DNA of 64,000 nt, taken from assembly GCF_024172165.1 (NCBI RefSeq), contig NZ_JAMZEB010000002.1, positions 2,749,501 to 2,813,500 on the forward strand, in the 5' to 3' direction. The notes under the pieces were generated by a model, which worked only from the letters and a program-made list of their open reading frames with translations, was not told the origin of the DNA and searched no databases. Origin of the DNA: Nonomuraea thailandensis (lineage in GTDB: Bacteria; Actinomycetota; Actinomycetes; Streptosporangiales; Streptosporangiaceae). The first letter of the stretch is position 1. Each line of letters opens with the position of its first letter. Positions 18,485 to 30,700 of this stretch are shown in pieces. Position numbers and translations under genes: made by a program.

Positions 18485-18514
18485 TTGATCCCGCGCTCGG
18501 CCCTGGGCCATAGT
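18485..18514 (+). promoter_or_regulatory. Promoter of NRPS1
   Basis: TTGATC (18485-18490), 18 bp, CATAGT (18509-18514), starting 7 bp after the operator. The -10 and spacer are identical to those at 50533 and 55968. A leader of about 130 bases precedes the chosen start. Confidence 0.6.
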
Positions 18515-18651
18515 GGGCGGCGCGCGAATCCCGAATTGCATCTCCCTGATATCGGGCTGTGCGCGCGCACGTGAACAAATTTCCGCCCGGAGAAGGCTTG
18601 GCGCGCGGCCGCCCGTCCAGCCGGCGTGTCGAACGAATTGGGGTGCTCGGA

Positions 18652-21600
18652 ATGGCTGCAGCTCACGGCGAACTCCGCGAACTGATGTCCGGCCAGCTCG
18701 CCATGTGGTACGCCCAGCGATTCGCGCCGGACAACTGGAGCTTCCGCATCGCGGAGTACATGGAGATCCGCGGTGAGGTGGACCTCGCGCTGCTCCAACA
18801 GGCGGCGCGCCGGCGGCTGGAAGAGGTCGAGACCTTCCGGCTGCGCTTCCGGGTGGTCGACGGCGTCCCCCTGCAGTACGTGCACGACGTGCGCGACTAC
18901 CCCGTACCCGTCGTCGACGTCAGCGCCGAGCCCGATCCGCGCGCCGCCGCAGAGGAGTGGATGCGCGCCGACCTGCACCGGCCCGTGAACCTCGAGGGCG
19001 GCAGCCTGTCCGCCACCGCGCTCATCAGGCTCGCCGACGACCTCGTCTACTGGTACACCTCGGCCCACCACTGCGCCATGGACGGGCAGGGCGGCGTGCT
19101 CATCGCCACCCGGGGCGCGGAGCTGTACACGGCGTACCTGGAGGGCCGTCCGGTCGAGGAAGGGGCCGTGGAGCCGGTGTCGGTGCTGTTCGACGCCGAC
19201 CGGGCCTACCGCGAGTCCGCCGACTTCGAGCAGGACCGCCAGTACTGGCTCGACCGGCTCGCCGACCTCCCGATCGTCACGGCCGGCGGCTCCAACCGGA
19301 TCCGCCGCGCCCAGCAGGCCCCCCTCCGGCACACCGACGACGTCTCCCCCTCGGAGGCCGCCGGGCTCAAGACCGCCGCCCGCCGCCTGCGGACCAGCCT
19401 CTCCGGCCTGTCCATCGCCGCGGCGGCCCTCTACCAGCACCGGATGACCGGGGAACGGGACGTCGTCATCGGCATCCCCGTACGCGCCCGCGCCGGCAGG
19501 CGGGAGATGGCGATCCCCGGCATGACCTCGAACATCCTGCCGCTGCGCCTCACCATCGACCCCGGCACCACTGCCGCCGACCTGCTCCGGCAGACCGCCC
19601 AGGCGGTCAGGGAAGGGCTGCGGCGGCAGCGCTACCGGTACGAGGACATGCACACCGACCTGCGGGTCGCCGAGGGCGAACTGTGCGGGCTGCTGGTGAA
19701 CGTCATGTCGTTCGACTACGACCTGCGCTTCGGCGACTGCGCCATCACCGCGCACAACCTGTCGACCGGGACCGTCAACGGGATCCGGATCGACCTCTAT
19801 GACCGGTCGGGACTGCAGGTCAACGTCGATGTGAACCCGGACCTGCACGACCTGGACGCGGCGGCCGACGTGTCGCGGCGGTATCTGAGCGTGCTGCGGT
19901 GGCTGGCGGGCGCCGCCGCCGAGGACCGCGTCAGCGGGGCCGAACTCCTCGACGACGAGGAGCGGCGTCTGGTGGTGGAGGAGTGGAACGACACGGCTGT
20001 GGGGGTGTTGTCGGGGTCGTTGGTGGGGTTGTTCGAGGCGCAGGTGGGGCGGTCGCCGGGGGCGGTGGCGGTGGTGGGTGCGGATGGTGAGCGGGTGTCG
20101 TTCGGGGAGTTGGATGAGCGGGCGAATCGGGTGGCGCGGTTGCTGGTGGGGCGGGGTGTGGGGGTGGAGTCGGTGGTGGGGGTGTGTTTGGAGCGTGGGG
20201 TTGAGCTGGTGGTGGTGTTGCTGGGGGTGTTGAAGGCGGGTGGGGCTTATGTGCCGGTGGATCCGGGGTTTCCGGTTGAGCGGGTTCGGATGTTGTTGGG
20301 GGATGCGGGGGCGGGCTGGTTGGTGACGGCGGGTGGGGTTGGTTCGTGTTTGCCGGGTGTGGTGCGGGTGGGGGTGGATGATCCGGCGGTGGTGGCGGAG
20401 CTGGCGGGGTTGTCTGGTGGTTCGCTGGGTGAGGTGTGTGCGGATGGTGCGGCGTATGTGATGTTCACGTCGGGTTCGACGGGGCGGCCGAAGGGTGTGG
20501 TGGTGTCGCATGCGGGGGTGGTGAATCGGTTGGGGTGGATGCAGGAGCGGTTGGGGTTGGTGGCGGGTGAGGGGGTGTTGCAGAAGACGTCGTTCGGGTT
20601 CGACGTGTCGGTGTGGGAGTTTTTCTGGCCGTTGTTGTATGGGGGTGTGCTGGTGTTGGCGCGGCCGGGTGGTCAGCGGGATGCGGCGTATCTGGCGGGG
20701 TTGATTGAGGCGGAGGGGGTGCGGGTGGCGCATTTTGTGCCGTCGATGTTGGAGGTGTTTCTGGCTGAGCCTGCTGCTGTGCGGTGTGGGGGGTTGCGGT
20801 GGGTGGTGTGTTCGGGTGAGGCGTTGCCGGTGCATGTGATGCGGCGGTTTTTTGAGGTGCTGGGTGGGGTGGGGCTGGAGAATTATTACGGTCCGACTGA
20901 GGCGTCGGTGGATGTGACGGCGTGGCGGTGTTGTCCGGGGGCGGAGTCGGTGCCGATCGGCCGGCCGGTGGCCAACACCCGGACGTACGTGCTGGATGAG
21001 TTCCTGCGGCCGGTGCCGCCGGGAGTGGTGGGTGAGTTGTATCTGGCCGGGGTGCAGCTCGCGCGGGGGTATGTCGGGCGGGCCGGGCTGACCGCGGAGC
21101 GGTTCGTGGCGTGCCCGTTCGGGCGGGCCGAAAGGATGTATCGGACCGGGGACCGGGCGAGCTGGTCGGCCGAGGGCGAGTTGTTGTTCGCCGGGCGTGC
21201 CGACGATCAGGTGAAGGTGCGCGGGTTCCGGGTCGAGCCGGGCGAGATCAGTTCGGTGCTGGCCGGCTGCCCTGGCGTGGAGCAGGTCGTGGTGGTGGCG
21301 CGGGAGGACGTGCCGGGGGACGCGCGGCTGGTGGCGTATGTGGTGGCGTCGGGCGAGATTTCGGTCGATGCCGTCAGGGAGTTCGCCGCCACACGGTTGC
21401 CGGAGTACATGGTGCCGTCGGCGGTGGTGGTGCTGGACGCCCTGCCGGTGACCGTCAACGGCAAGCTCGACCGCAGGGCCCTGCCCGCGCCCCAGTACAC
21501 CGCCGGCACCGGCCGCGCCCCGGCCGACCCGCGCGAGGAGATCGTCTGCGCAGCCTTCGCCGAGGTGCTCGGCCTGGAGAGCGTGAGCGCCGACGACGAC

Positions 21601-21735
21601 TTCTACCGGCTGGGCGGGCATTCGCTGCTGGTGATCCGGCTCGTGGAGGTCCTGCGCGCCCGTGGCGTCTCGGTCTCGGTACGGGCCCTGTTCGACGCGC
21701 CCACCCCGGCGGGCCTGGCCGCATCCGTGAGCACC
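18652..21735 (+). other. Module 1: Cs-A-T, Ser-like pocket
   Basis: The starter C domain starts SGQLAMWYAQRFAPDNWSF and carries HHCAMDG. The A domain (about 20015-21490) pocket read by eye is DVWHVSYVD, closest to the Ser pockets DVWHxSLxD. Tyr at position 7 is unusual. The carrier Ser is in LGGHSLL near 21616. The next C domain is dual E/C, so residue 1 should be D. Confidence 0.7.
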
Positions 21736-24700
21736 GGGCAGACAGAAGTGCCCGGCAATCTGATCCCGGCCGGCGCGACCGCCATCACGCCGGAGATGTT
21801 GCCCCTGGTGGATCTGACCGCCGACGAGATCGGGCGGGTCGTGGCCACCGTCGAGGGCGGCGCGGCGAACGTGGCCGACGTCTACCCGCTGGCGCCGTTG
21901 CAGGAAGGGTTGCTGTTCCACCACTTGCTGGCCGACGGCGGCACGGACGTGTACGTGACTCCGGCGGTGCTGGAGTTCGACTCCCGGGAGCGGGTGGAGC
22001 GGTTCGTCGAGGCGTTGCAGCGGGTCGTGGACCGGCACGACATCTACCGCACGTCCCTGGCGTGGGAGGGGCTGCGGGAGCCGGTCCAGGTGGTGTGGCG
22101 GCGGGCCGTGCTGCCGGTGCGCGAGATGACGCTCGGCCCGGACCATGCTGATCCGGCGGCCGCTCTGGTGGCGCTGGCCGGGTCGGTCATGGACCTGCGC
22201 CGGGCGCCGTTGATGGATGTGCACCTCGCGGCGGTGCCGGGCGGTGACCGGTGGCTGGCGCTCGTCCGCATGCATCACGTGGTACGCGACCACACCGCGC
22301 TGGAGGTGCTGTTCGCCGAGGTGGCCGCGTTCCTGGCCGGTCGTGAGGCGGAGCTGGCCGAGCCGCTGCCGTTCCGGAACTTCGTGGCGCAGGCGCGTCA
22401 CGGGATCACCGGCGCCGAGCACCGTCGCTATTTCGCGGAACTGCTGGGCGACGTCGAGGAGCCGACCGCCCCGTACGGCGTGGTGGACGTGCGCGGCGAC
22501 GGCGCCGACTCGGAGCACGAGGTGGTGCCGTTCGACGACGGGCTGCACGGGCGGCTGCGGGAGGTGGCCAGGCGGCTCGGGGTGAGCCCGGCGACGGTGC
22601 TGCACGTGGCCTGGGCGCGGGTGCTGGAAGTGGTCTCCGGCCGGGATGACGTGGTGTTCGGCACGGTGTTGTTCGGCCGGATGAACGCCGGCGCCGGGGC
22701 CGACCGCGTGCCGGGGCCGTTCATGAACACGCTGCCGGTGCGGGTGCGTACCGGAGACCTCGGCGTGCTGGCCGCGGTGTCGGCCATGCGCAGCCAGCTC
22801 GCCCAGCTCCTCGAACACGAGCACGCCCCCCTCACCATCGCCCAGCAGGCCAGCGGGGTGGCGGGTGACGCGCCGCTGTTCACCTCCTTCCTCAACTACC
22901 GGCACAACACCGGCGCCGGCGTGGACGGGGAGATGGAGGGGGCGCGGCTGCTGCTGGTCCGCGAGCGCACCAACTACCCCCTCGTCGTCCTGGTCGACGA
23001 CAACGGCGACAGCACGTCGGTGGCCGTCGACGCGGTCGCCCCGATCGACGCCCGGAGCGTGGGACTGCTGGTCCGCACCGCCACCGGCAACCTCGTGGCC
23101 GCGCTGGAGCGGGCGCTGGACGGCGCGAACGAGCCGCCGCTGAGCAGCGTGGACGTGCTCGAAGCGCAAGAGCGGCGTCTGGTGGTGGAGGAGTGGAACG
23201 ACACGGCTGTGGGGGTGTTGTCGGGGTCGTTGGTGGGGTTGTTCGAGGCGCAGGTGGGGCGGTCGCCGGGGGCGGTGGCGGTGGTGGGTGCGGATGGTGA
23301 GCGGGTGTCGTTCGGGGAGTTGGATGAGCGGGCGAATCGGGTGGCGCGGTTGCTGGTGGGGCGGGGTGTGGGGGTGGAGTCGGTGGTGGGGGTGTGTTTG
23401 GAGCGTGGGGTTGAGCTGGTGGTGGTGTTGCTGGGGGTGTTGAAGGCGGGTGGGGCTTATGTGCCGGTGGATCCGGGGTTTCCGGTTGAGCGGGTTCGGA
23501 TGTTGTTGGGGGATGCGGGTGCGGGCTGGTTGGTGGGCGGGGCTGGGGGTGGGTTGCCGGAGGGGGTGCAGTGGGTTGATCCGGTTGAGGCGGTGGGGCT
23601 GTCGGGTGGGCGGCTGGGTGAGGTGTGTGCGGATGGTGCGGCGTATGTGATGTTCACGTCGGGTTCGACGGGGCGGCCGAAGGGTGTGGTGGTGTCGCAT
23701 GCGGGGGTGGTGAATCGGTTGGGGTGGATGCAGGAGCGGTTGGGGTTGGTGGCGGGTGAGGGGGTGTTGCAGAAGACGTCGTTCGGGTTCGACGTGTCGG
23801 TGTGGGAGTTTTTCTGGCCGTTGTTGTATGGGGGTGTGCTGGTGTTGGCGCGGCCGGGTGGTCAGCGGGATGCGGCGTATCTGGCGGGGTTGATTGAGGC
23901 GGAGGGGGTGCGGGTGGCGCATTTTGTGCCGTCGATGTTGGAGGTGTTTCTGGCTGAGCCTGCTGCTGTGCGGTGTGGGGGGTTGCGGTGGGTGGTGTGT
24001 TCGGGTGAGGCGTTGCCGGTGCATGTGATGCGGCGGTTTTTTGAGGTGCTGGGTGGGGTGGGGCTGGAGAATTATTACGGTCCGACTGAGGCGTCGGTGG
24101 ATGTGACGGCGTGGCGGTGTTGTCCGGGGGCGGAGTCGGTGCCGATCGGCCGGCCGGTGGCCAACACCCGGACGTACGTGCTGGACGAGCGGCTGTCTCC
24201 GGTGCCGGTAGGAGTGGTGGGCGACCTGTACGTGGCGGGGATCCAGCTCGCCCGTGGCTACACCGGCCGCCCCGGCCTGACCGCGGAGCGGTTCGTGGCG
24301 TGCCCGTTCGGGCGGGCCGAAAGGATGTATCGGACCGGGGACCGGGCGAGCTGGTCGGCCGAGGGCGAGCTGCTGTTCGCGGGGCGGGTGGACGACCAGG
24401 TCAAGATCCGCGGCTTCCGGGTCGAGCCGGGCGAGATCAGTTCGGTGCTGGCCGGCTGCCCTGGCGTGGAGCACGTGGCGGTGGTGGCGCGGGAGGACGT
24501 GCCGGGGGACGTGCGGCTGGTGGCGTATGTGGTGGCATCGGGCGAGATTTCGGTCGATGCCGTCAGGGAATTCGCCGCCGCGCGGTTGCCGGAGTACATG
24601 GTGCCCTCGGCGGTGATCGTACTCGACGAGCTGCCCGTGTCGGTCAACGGCAAGCTCGACCGCAGGGCCCTGCCCGCGCCCCAGTACACCGCCGGCACCG

Positions 24701-27700
24701 GCCGCGCCCCGGCCGACCCACGCGAGGAGGTGCTGTGCGCGGCCTTCGGCGAGATCCTGGGGCTGGACGGCGTCGGGGTGGATGACGACTTCTTCCGGCT
24801 CGGCGGGCATTCGCTGCTGGTGATCCGGCTGGTGGAGCTGCTGAGGTCGCGCGGCGTGCCGGTGTCGGTGCGGGCGTTGTTCGAGACGCCGACGGTGGCC
24901 GGACTGGCCGCGGCGGCCGGGCCCCGGCAGGTGAGCGTTCCGGAGAACCGCATCCCGGCCGGCGCGACCGCCATCACGCCGGAGATGTTACCCCTGGTGG
25001 ATCTGACCGCCGACGAGATCGGGCGGGTCGTGGCCACCGTCGAGGGCGGCGCGGCGAACGTGGCCGACGTCTACCCGCTGGCGCCGTTGCAGGAAGGGCT
25101 GCTGTTCCACCACCTGCTGGCCGACGGCGGCGAGGACGCGTACGTGCTGCGGGCGGTGCTGGAGTTCGACTCCCGGGAGCGGGTGGAGCGGTTCGTCGAG
25201 GCGTTGCAGCGGGTCGTGGACCGGCACGACATCTACCGCACGTCCCTGGTGTGGGAGGGGGTGCGGGAGCCGGTCCAGGTGGTGCGGCGCCACGCCGTGC
25301 TGCCGGTGCGCGAGGTGACGCTCGACGCGGGCGGCGCCGATCCCGTCGATGAGCTGGTGGCGCTGGCGGGCTCGGCGATGGACCTGCATCGGGCGCCGCT
25401 GATGGGCGTGCACCTCGCGGCGGTGCCGGGCGGCGGCCGGTGGCTGGCGCTCGTCCGCATGCACCACGTGGTACGCGACCACACCGCGCTGGAGGTGCTG
25501 CTCGCCGAGGTGGCCGCGTTCCTGGCCGGCCGGGGCGCGGAGCTGGCCGAGCCGCTGCCGTTCCGGAACTTCGTGGCGCAGGCGCGTCACGGGATCACCG
25601 GCGCCGAGCATGCGCGGTACTTCTCCGGGCTGCTGGCCGATGTCGAGGAGCCGACGGCGCCGTACGGGCTGGTGGACGTGCGCGGCGACGGCGCCGACAC
25701 CGTGCACGAGGTGGTGCCGTTCGCCGACGACCTCCATCGACGGCTGCGGGAGGTGGCCAGGCGGCTCGGGGTGAGCCCGGCGACGGTGCTGCACGTGGCC
25801 TGGGCACGGGTGCTGGCGGCGACGTCGGACCGGGACGACGTGGTGTTCGGCACGGTGTTGTTCGGCCGGATGAACGCCGGCGCCGGGGCCGACCGCGTGC
25901 CGGGGCCGTTCATGAACACGCTGCCGGTGCGGGTGCGTACCGGAGACCTCGGCGTGCTGGCCGCGGTGTCGGCCATGCGCAGCCAGCTCGCCCAGCTCCT
26001 CGAACACGAGCACGCCCCCCTCACCATCGCCCAGCAGGCCAGCGGGGTGGCGGGTGACGCGCCGCTGTTCACCTCCTTCCTCAACTACCGGCACAACACC
26101 GGCGCCGGCGTGGACGGGGAGATGGAGGGGGCGCGGCTGCTGCTGGTCCGCGAGCGCACCAACTACCCCCTCGTCGTGCTCATCGATGACAACGGCGACA
26201 GCATGTCGGTGGCCGTCGACGCGGTCGCCCCGATCGACGCCCGGAGCGTGGGACTGCTGGTCCGCACCGCCACCGGCAACCTCGTGGCCGCGCTGGAGCG
26301 GGCGCTGGACGGCGCGAACGAGCCGCCGCTGAGCAGCGTGGACGTGCTCGACGAGGCGGGACGGCGGCGGGTGCTGGAGGAGTGGAACGACACCGGCACC
26401 GACACCGGCCCGACCCTGGTGCTGGAGTCGTTCGAGGCCCAGGAACCCGATGCGGTCGCGGTGGTGGCAGACGGCGCCCGGATCCCGTACGGCGAGCTGG
26501 ACGAGCGGGCGAACCGGCTGGCGCACGTCCTGATCGGCGAGGGCGTCCGGCCCGAGTCGGTGGTGGGGGTGTGCCTGGAGCGGGGCGCCGACCTGATCGT
26601 GGCGGTGCTGGCGGTGTGGAAGGCCGGGGCGGCGTACGTGCCGATCGACCCGCGGCAGCCGGTGGAGCGGATCGCGTACCTGCTCGACGACAGCCGCGCC
26701 GTGCTCACGGTGACGAGCGAGGAGGTCGCCGAGGAGCTGCCGGCGGGCCGCGCCCGCATGCTCACCCTCGACGACACGTTCACGAGGATGCGCCTGGCCG
26801 CGGCGCCGGCCACCAGGCCGGAGCGCCGGACGCTCGGTGAGCAGGCCGCCTACGTCATCTACACCTCGGGCTCGACGGGGAGGCCGAAGGGCGTCGTGGT
26901 CACCCAGGCCGGCCTGGCCAACTACGTCGCCTCGGTGCCCGGCCGCCTGGGCATGGCGGACGGCCGGTACGCGCTGGTGCAGGGACAGGCGACCGACCTG
27001 GGCAACACGGTCGTCTTCGCCGCCCTGACCACGGGCGGCGAGCTGCACATCCTGCCGGAGGACGCCGCCACCGACCCGATCGCGCTGAGCGGCGTACGGG
27101 CGGACTACCTGAAGATGGTGCCCTCCCACCTGGCGGCGATGGGCGAGCCGGAGCCGCTGCTGCCCGCGCGGACGCTGGTGCTGGGCGGCGAGGCGGCGGC
27201 CCCGGACTGGGTGGCGCGCCTGCTCGCGGCGGCCGAGCGGCGCGGCTGCGCGGTGTACAACCACTACGGCCCCACCGAGACCACCATCGGTGTCGCGACG
27301 ACCCGCCTGCGGGCCGGTGGCGTGGTCCCGGTCGGGACCCCGGTCGCCAACACCCGCCTGTACGTGCTGGACGAGCACCTGGCACCGGTGCCGCCGGGGG
27401 TGACGGGGGAGCTGTACATCGCCGGCGCCCAGCTCGCCCGCGGCTACCTCGCACGCCCCGGCCTGACGGCGGAACGCTTCGTGGCCTGCCCGTTCGGCGG
27501 CGGGCGCATGTACCGCACCGGCGACAGGGCCCGCTGGACCGCCGACGGCGAGGTGGTCTTCGCCGGGCGCGCGGACGACCAGGTCAAGATCCGCGGCTTC
27601 CGGGTGGAGCCGGGCGAGGTCCGCGCCGTGCTGGCCAAGTGCCCGGGCGTCGACCAGGTCGCGGTCGTGGCCCGCGAGGCGGCGCCGGGTGACGTGCGGC

Positions 27701-30700
27701 TGGCCGGCTACCTGGTGGCGCAGGACGCGGAGAGCGCGGGTGAGCTGCCGTCGGCGGTGCGCGCGTTCGCGGCCGAGCGGCTGCCGGACCACATGGTGCC
27801 GTCGGCCTGGGTGGTGCTGGACGCGTTGCCGCTGACCGCCAACGGCAAGCTGGACCGCCACGCCCTGCCCGCCCCTGGCGGCGCCGCGACCGCCGGAGCC
27901 GGGCGCGGGCCGTCCAGCCCGCGCGAGGAGGCCCTGTGCGCCGCCTTCGCCGAGGTGCTCGCCCTGCCCGCGGTCGGGGTCGACGACGACTTCTTCGAGC
28001 TGGGCGGCCATTCGCTGCTCGCCGTCCGCCTGGTCGAACTGCTGCGGACCCGCGGGGTCTCCGTGTCGGTGCGGACGTTGTTCGACACGCCGACGGTGGC
28101 GGCGCTGGCCGCTTCCGCGGGCATCGAACGGGTGGTGCCACCGGCCAACCTGATCCCCGAGGGCGCCACGGCCATCACGCCGGACCTGCTGCCGATGGTG
28201 GACCTGGACGCCGGCGAGGTCGAGCGGGTCGTGGCCACCGTCGAGGGCGGCGCGGCGAACGTGGCCGACGTCTACCCGCTGGCACCCCTCCAGGAGGGGC
28301 TGCTGTTCCACCACCTGCTCGCCGACGGCGGCGACGACGCGTACGTGATGCCGGCCGTGCTGCGGTTCGACTCCAGGCGGCGGCTCGACGCCTTCCTCGA
28401 CGCGTTGCGGCAGGTGGTGGCCCGGCACGACATCTACCGCACCTCGTACGTGTGGGAGGGGCTGCGCGAGCCCGTGCAGGTGGTGTGGCGCCGGGCCGAA
28501 CTGCCGGTCGTCGAGGTGACCCTGGACCCGGGCGGCGCCGACCCGGTGGCCGAGCTGGTCGCGGCCGGCGGCCAGATCATGGACCTGGGACGGCCGCCGC
28601 TGCTCGACACCCACATCGCGGCCGAGCCCCGCGGCGACGGCTGGCTCGTGCTGATCCGCGCGCACCACATGGTGCGCGACGGCACGGCACTGGAGGTGCT
28701 GCTCGCGGAGATCCTCGCCATCATGACCGGCCGCGGCGGCGAGCTGCCGCAGCCGCTGCCCTTCCGCGACTTCGTCGCCCAGGCCCGCGGCGGGGTACAG
28801 CGGTCCGAGCACGAGCGGTACTTCAGGGACCTGCTGGGCGACGTCGAGGAGCCGACCGCCCCGTACGGCGTGGTGGACGTGCTGGGCGACGGCGCCGGTG
28901 TCGTACGCGCCCGGATCGAGGCCTCCCCGGAGCTGGTCGGACGCCTGCGCGAGGCGTCGCGGCGCCTGGGGGTCAGCCCCGCGACGGTGCTGCACGTGGT
29001 GTGGGCCCGGGTGCTGGCGGTGCTCTCCGGCCGGGACGACGTGGTGTTCGGGACCGTGCTGTTCGGCCGGATGAACGCGGGCCTGGGCGCGGACCGCGTG
29101 CCCGGCCCGTTCATCAACACCCTTCCGGTACGCGTGCGCACGGGCACGCTCGGCGCCCGGGAGGCGGTGTTCGAGCTGCGCGGCAGGCTCGGCGAGCTGC
29201 TGGAGCACGAGCACGCGCCGCTGGCCCTGGCGCAGCAGGCGAGCGGGGTGGCGGGGGACACGCCGCTGTTCACCGCCATCCTCAACTACCGGCGCAGCAC
29301 CGGGCAGGACCTGGGCGAGCGCTGGGACGAGTCGATGGAGGGCGTGCGGCTGGTCTACTCGCGTGAGCGCACCAACTACCCGCTCGCACTGCTGGCCGGC
29401 GACGACGGCGAGGACCTCCGGCTGGCCGTGGACGCCGTCTCGCCGATCGACGCCCACGCGGTGGGCGCGCTGGTGCGGACCGGCGTGACGAACCTCGTGT
29501 CCGCGCTGGAGTCGGCGCTGGACGGGGACGGCGATTCGCCGCTGCACGCCGTGGAGGTCCTGGACGAGGCCGAGTGCCGCCGGGTGCTGGCCGAGTGGAA
29601 CGGCGAGGCGGTGGAGGTGGCGCCGGCGACGCTGGTCGAGCTGTTCGAGGCGCAGGCGCGGCGCACGCCCGGCGCGCCCGCGGTGGCCTCCGGCGAGGGG
29701 GAGCTGTCGTACGCGGCGCTGGACGAGCGGGCGAACCGGCTGGCCCGGCTGCTGGCCGGCCGGGGCGTGACGGTGGAGTCGACGGTCGGCGTGGTGCTGG
29801 GGCGGGGGGTGGAGTGGGTCGTCGCGGTGCTGGGAGTGCTGAAGGCGGGGGCCGCGTTCCTGCCGCTCGATCCGGTGTATCCGGCGGACAGGCTCGCGTT
29901 CTCCCTGGCCGACGCGGGCGCGGCGGCGGTGGTGACCTCCTCGGCGCACGTCGGGCGGCTGCCCGAGGGCGTGCGGCGGGTGACGCTCGACGATCCGGCG
30001 GTCGTGACGGAACTGGCCGGGCTGTCCGGTGCGGCGCTGAGCGCCGGCGAGCGCCGCGGGCGGCTGGTGCCGGGCTGCATGGCGTACGTGATCTACACCT
30101 CGGGATCGACCGGGCGGCCCAAGGGCGTGATGGTCACCCACGACAGTGCGGTCAACCTGGTGACCGCCGGTGGATGGCAGGTGGGCGCCGGTGATCGGGT
30201 GCTGCAGCTCGCCTCGCCGGGTTTCGACGCCGCCATCTGGGAGGTGCTGGTGGCGCTGTGGTCGGGCGGCTGCCTGGTGGTGGCCGACGCGCAGGACCTG
30301 CTGCCGGGCGCCGGGCTGGCCGAGGTGGTGGCCAGGCTCGGGGTGAGCCACGCTCTGGTGCCGCCCTCGTCGCTGAGCGTGCTGACGCCCTCGGACCTGG
30401 CCGGTGTGCGGACGCTGGTGGCCGGCGGGGAGGCGCTGGGGCCGGAGCTGGTGGCGCGCTGGGGCGCCGGGCGCCGGCTGGTGAACGCCTACGGCCCGAC
30501 CGAGGTGACGGTCTGCTCGGCGATGACGGACGAGCCGATGTCGGGTGACGAGGTGTCGATCGGCCGGCCCAACGTGAACACGCGGGCCTACGTGCTGGAC
30601 GGCCACCTCCGGCCGGTGCCGCCGGGGGTGGCCGGCGACCTGTACCTCGCCGGCGCGCAGGTGGCCCGTGGTTACGCCGGCCGCCCGGCGCTGAGCGCCG

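Noticed and set aside
18559..18651. An upstream GTG start for NRPS1
   Set aside because: It lies close to the predicted transcription start, has no ribosome-binding site and adds 31 residues without domain content.
18391..24810. A 2,139-residue minus-strand frame opposite NRPS1 (and similar ones at 24988-31233, 40086-50552 and 56138-59524)
   Set aside because: High GC gives long antisense frames. These are His/Arg/Gln/Pro-rich with no domain and mirror NRPS repeats.
24960..26350. Separate epimerase domains
   Set aside because: Each candidate is one condensation-fold unit between a T and an A domain, with the dual E/C motif. No extra C-fold domain is present.
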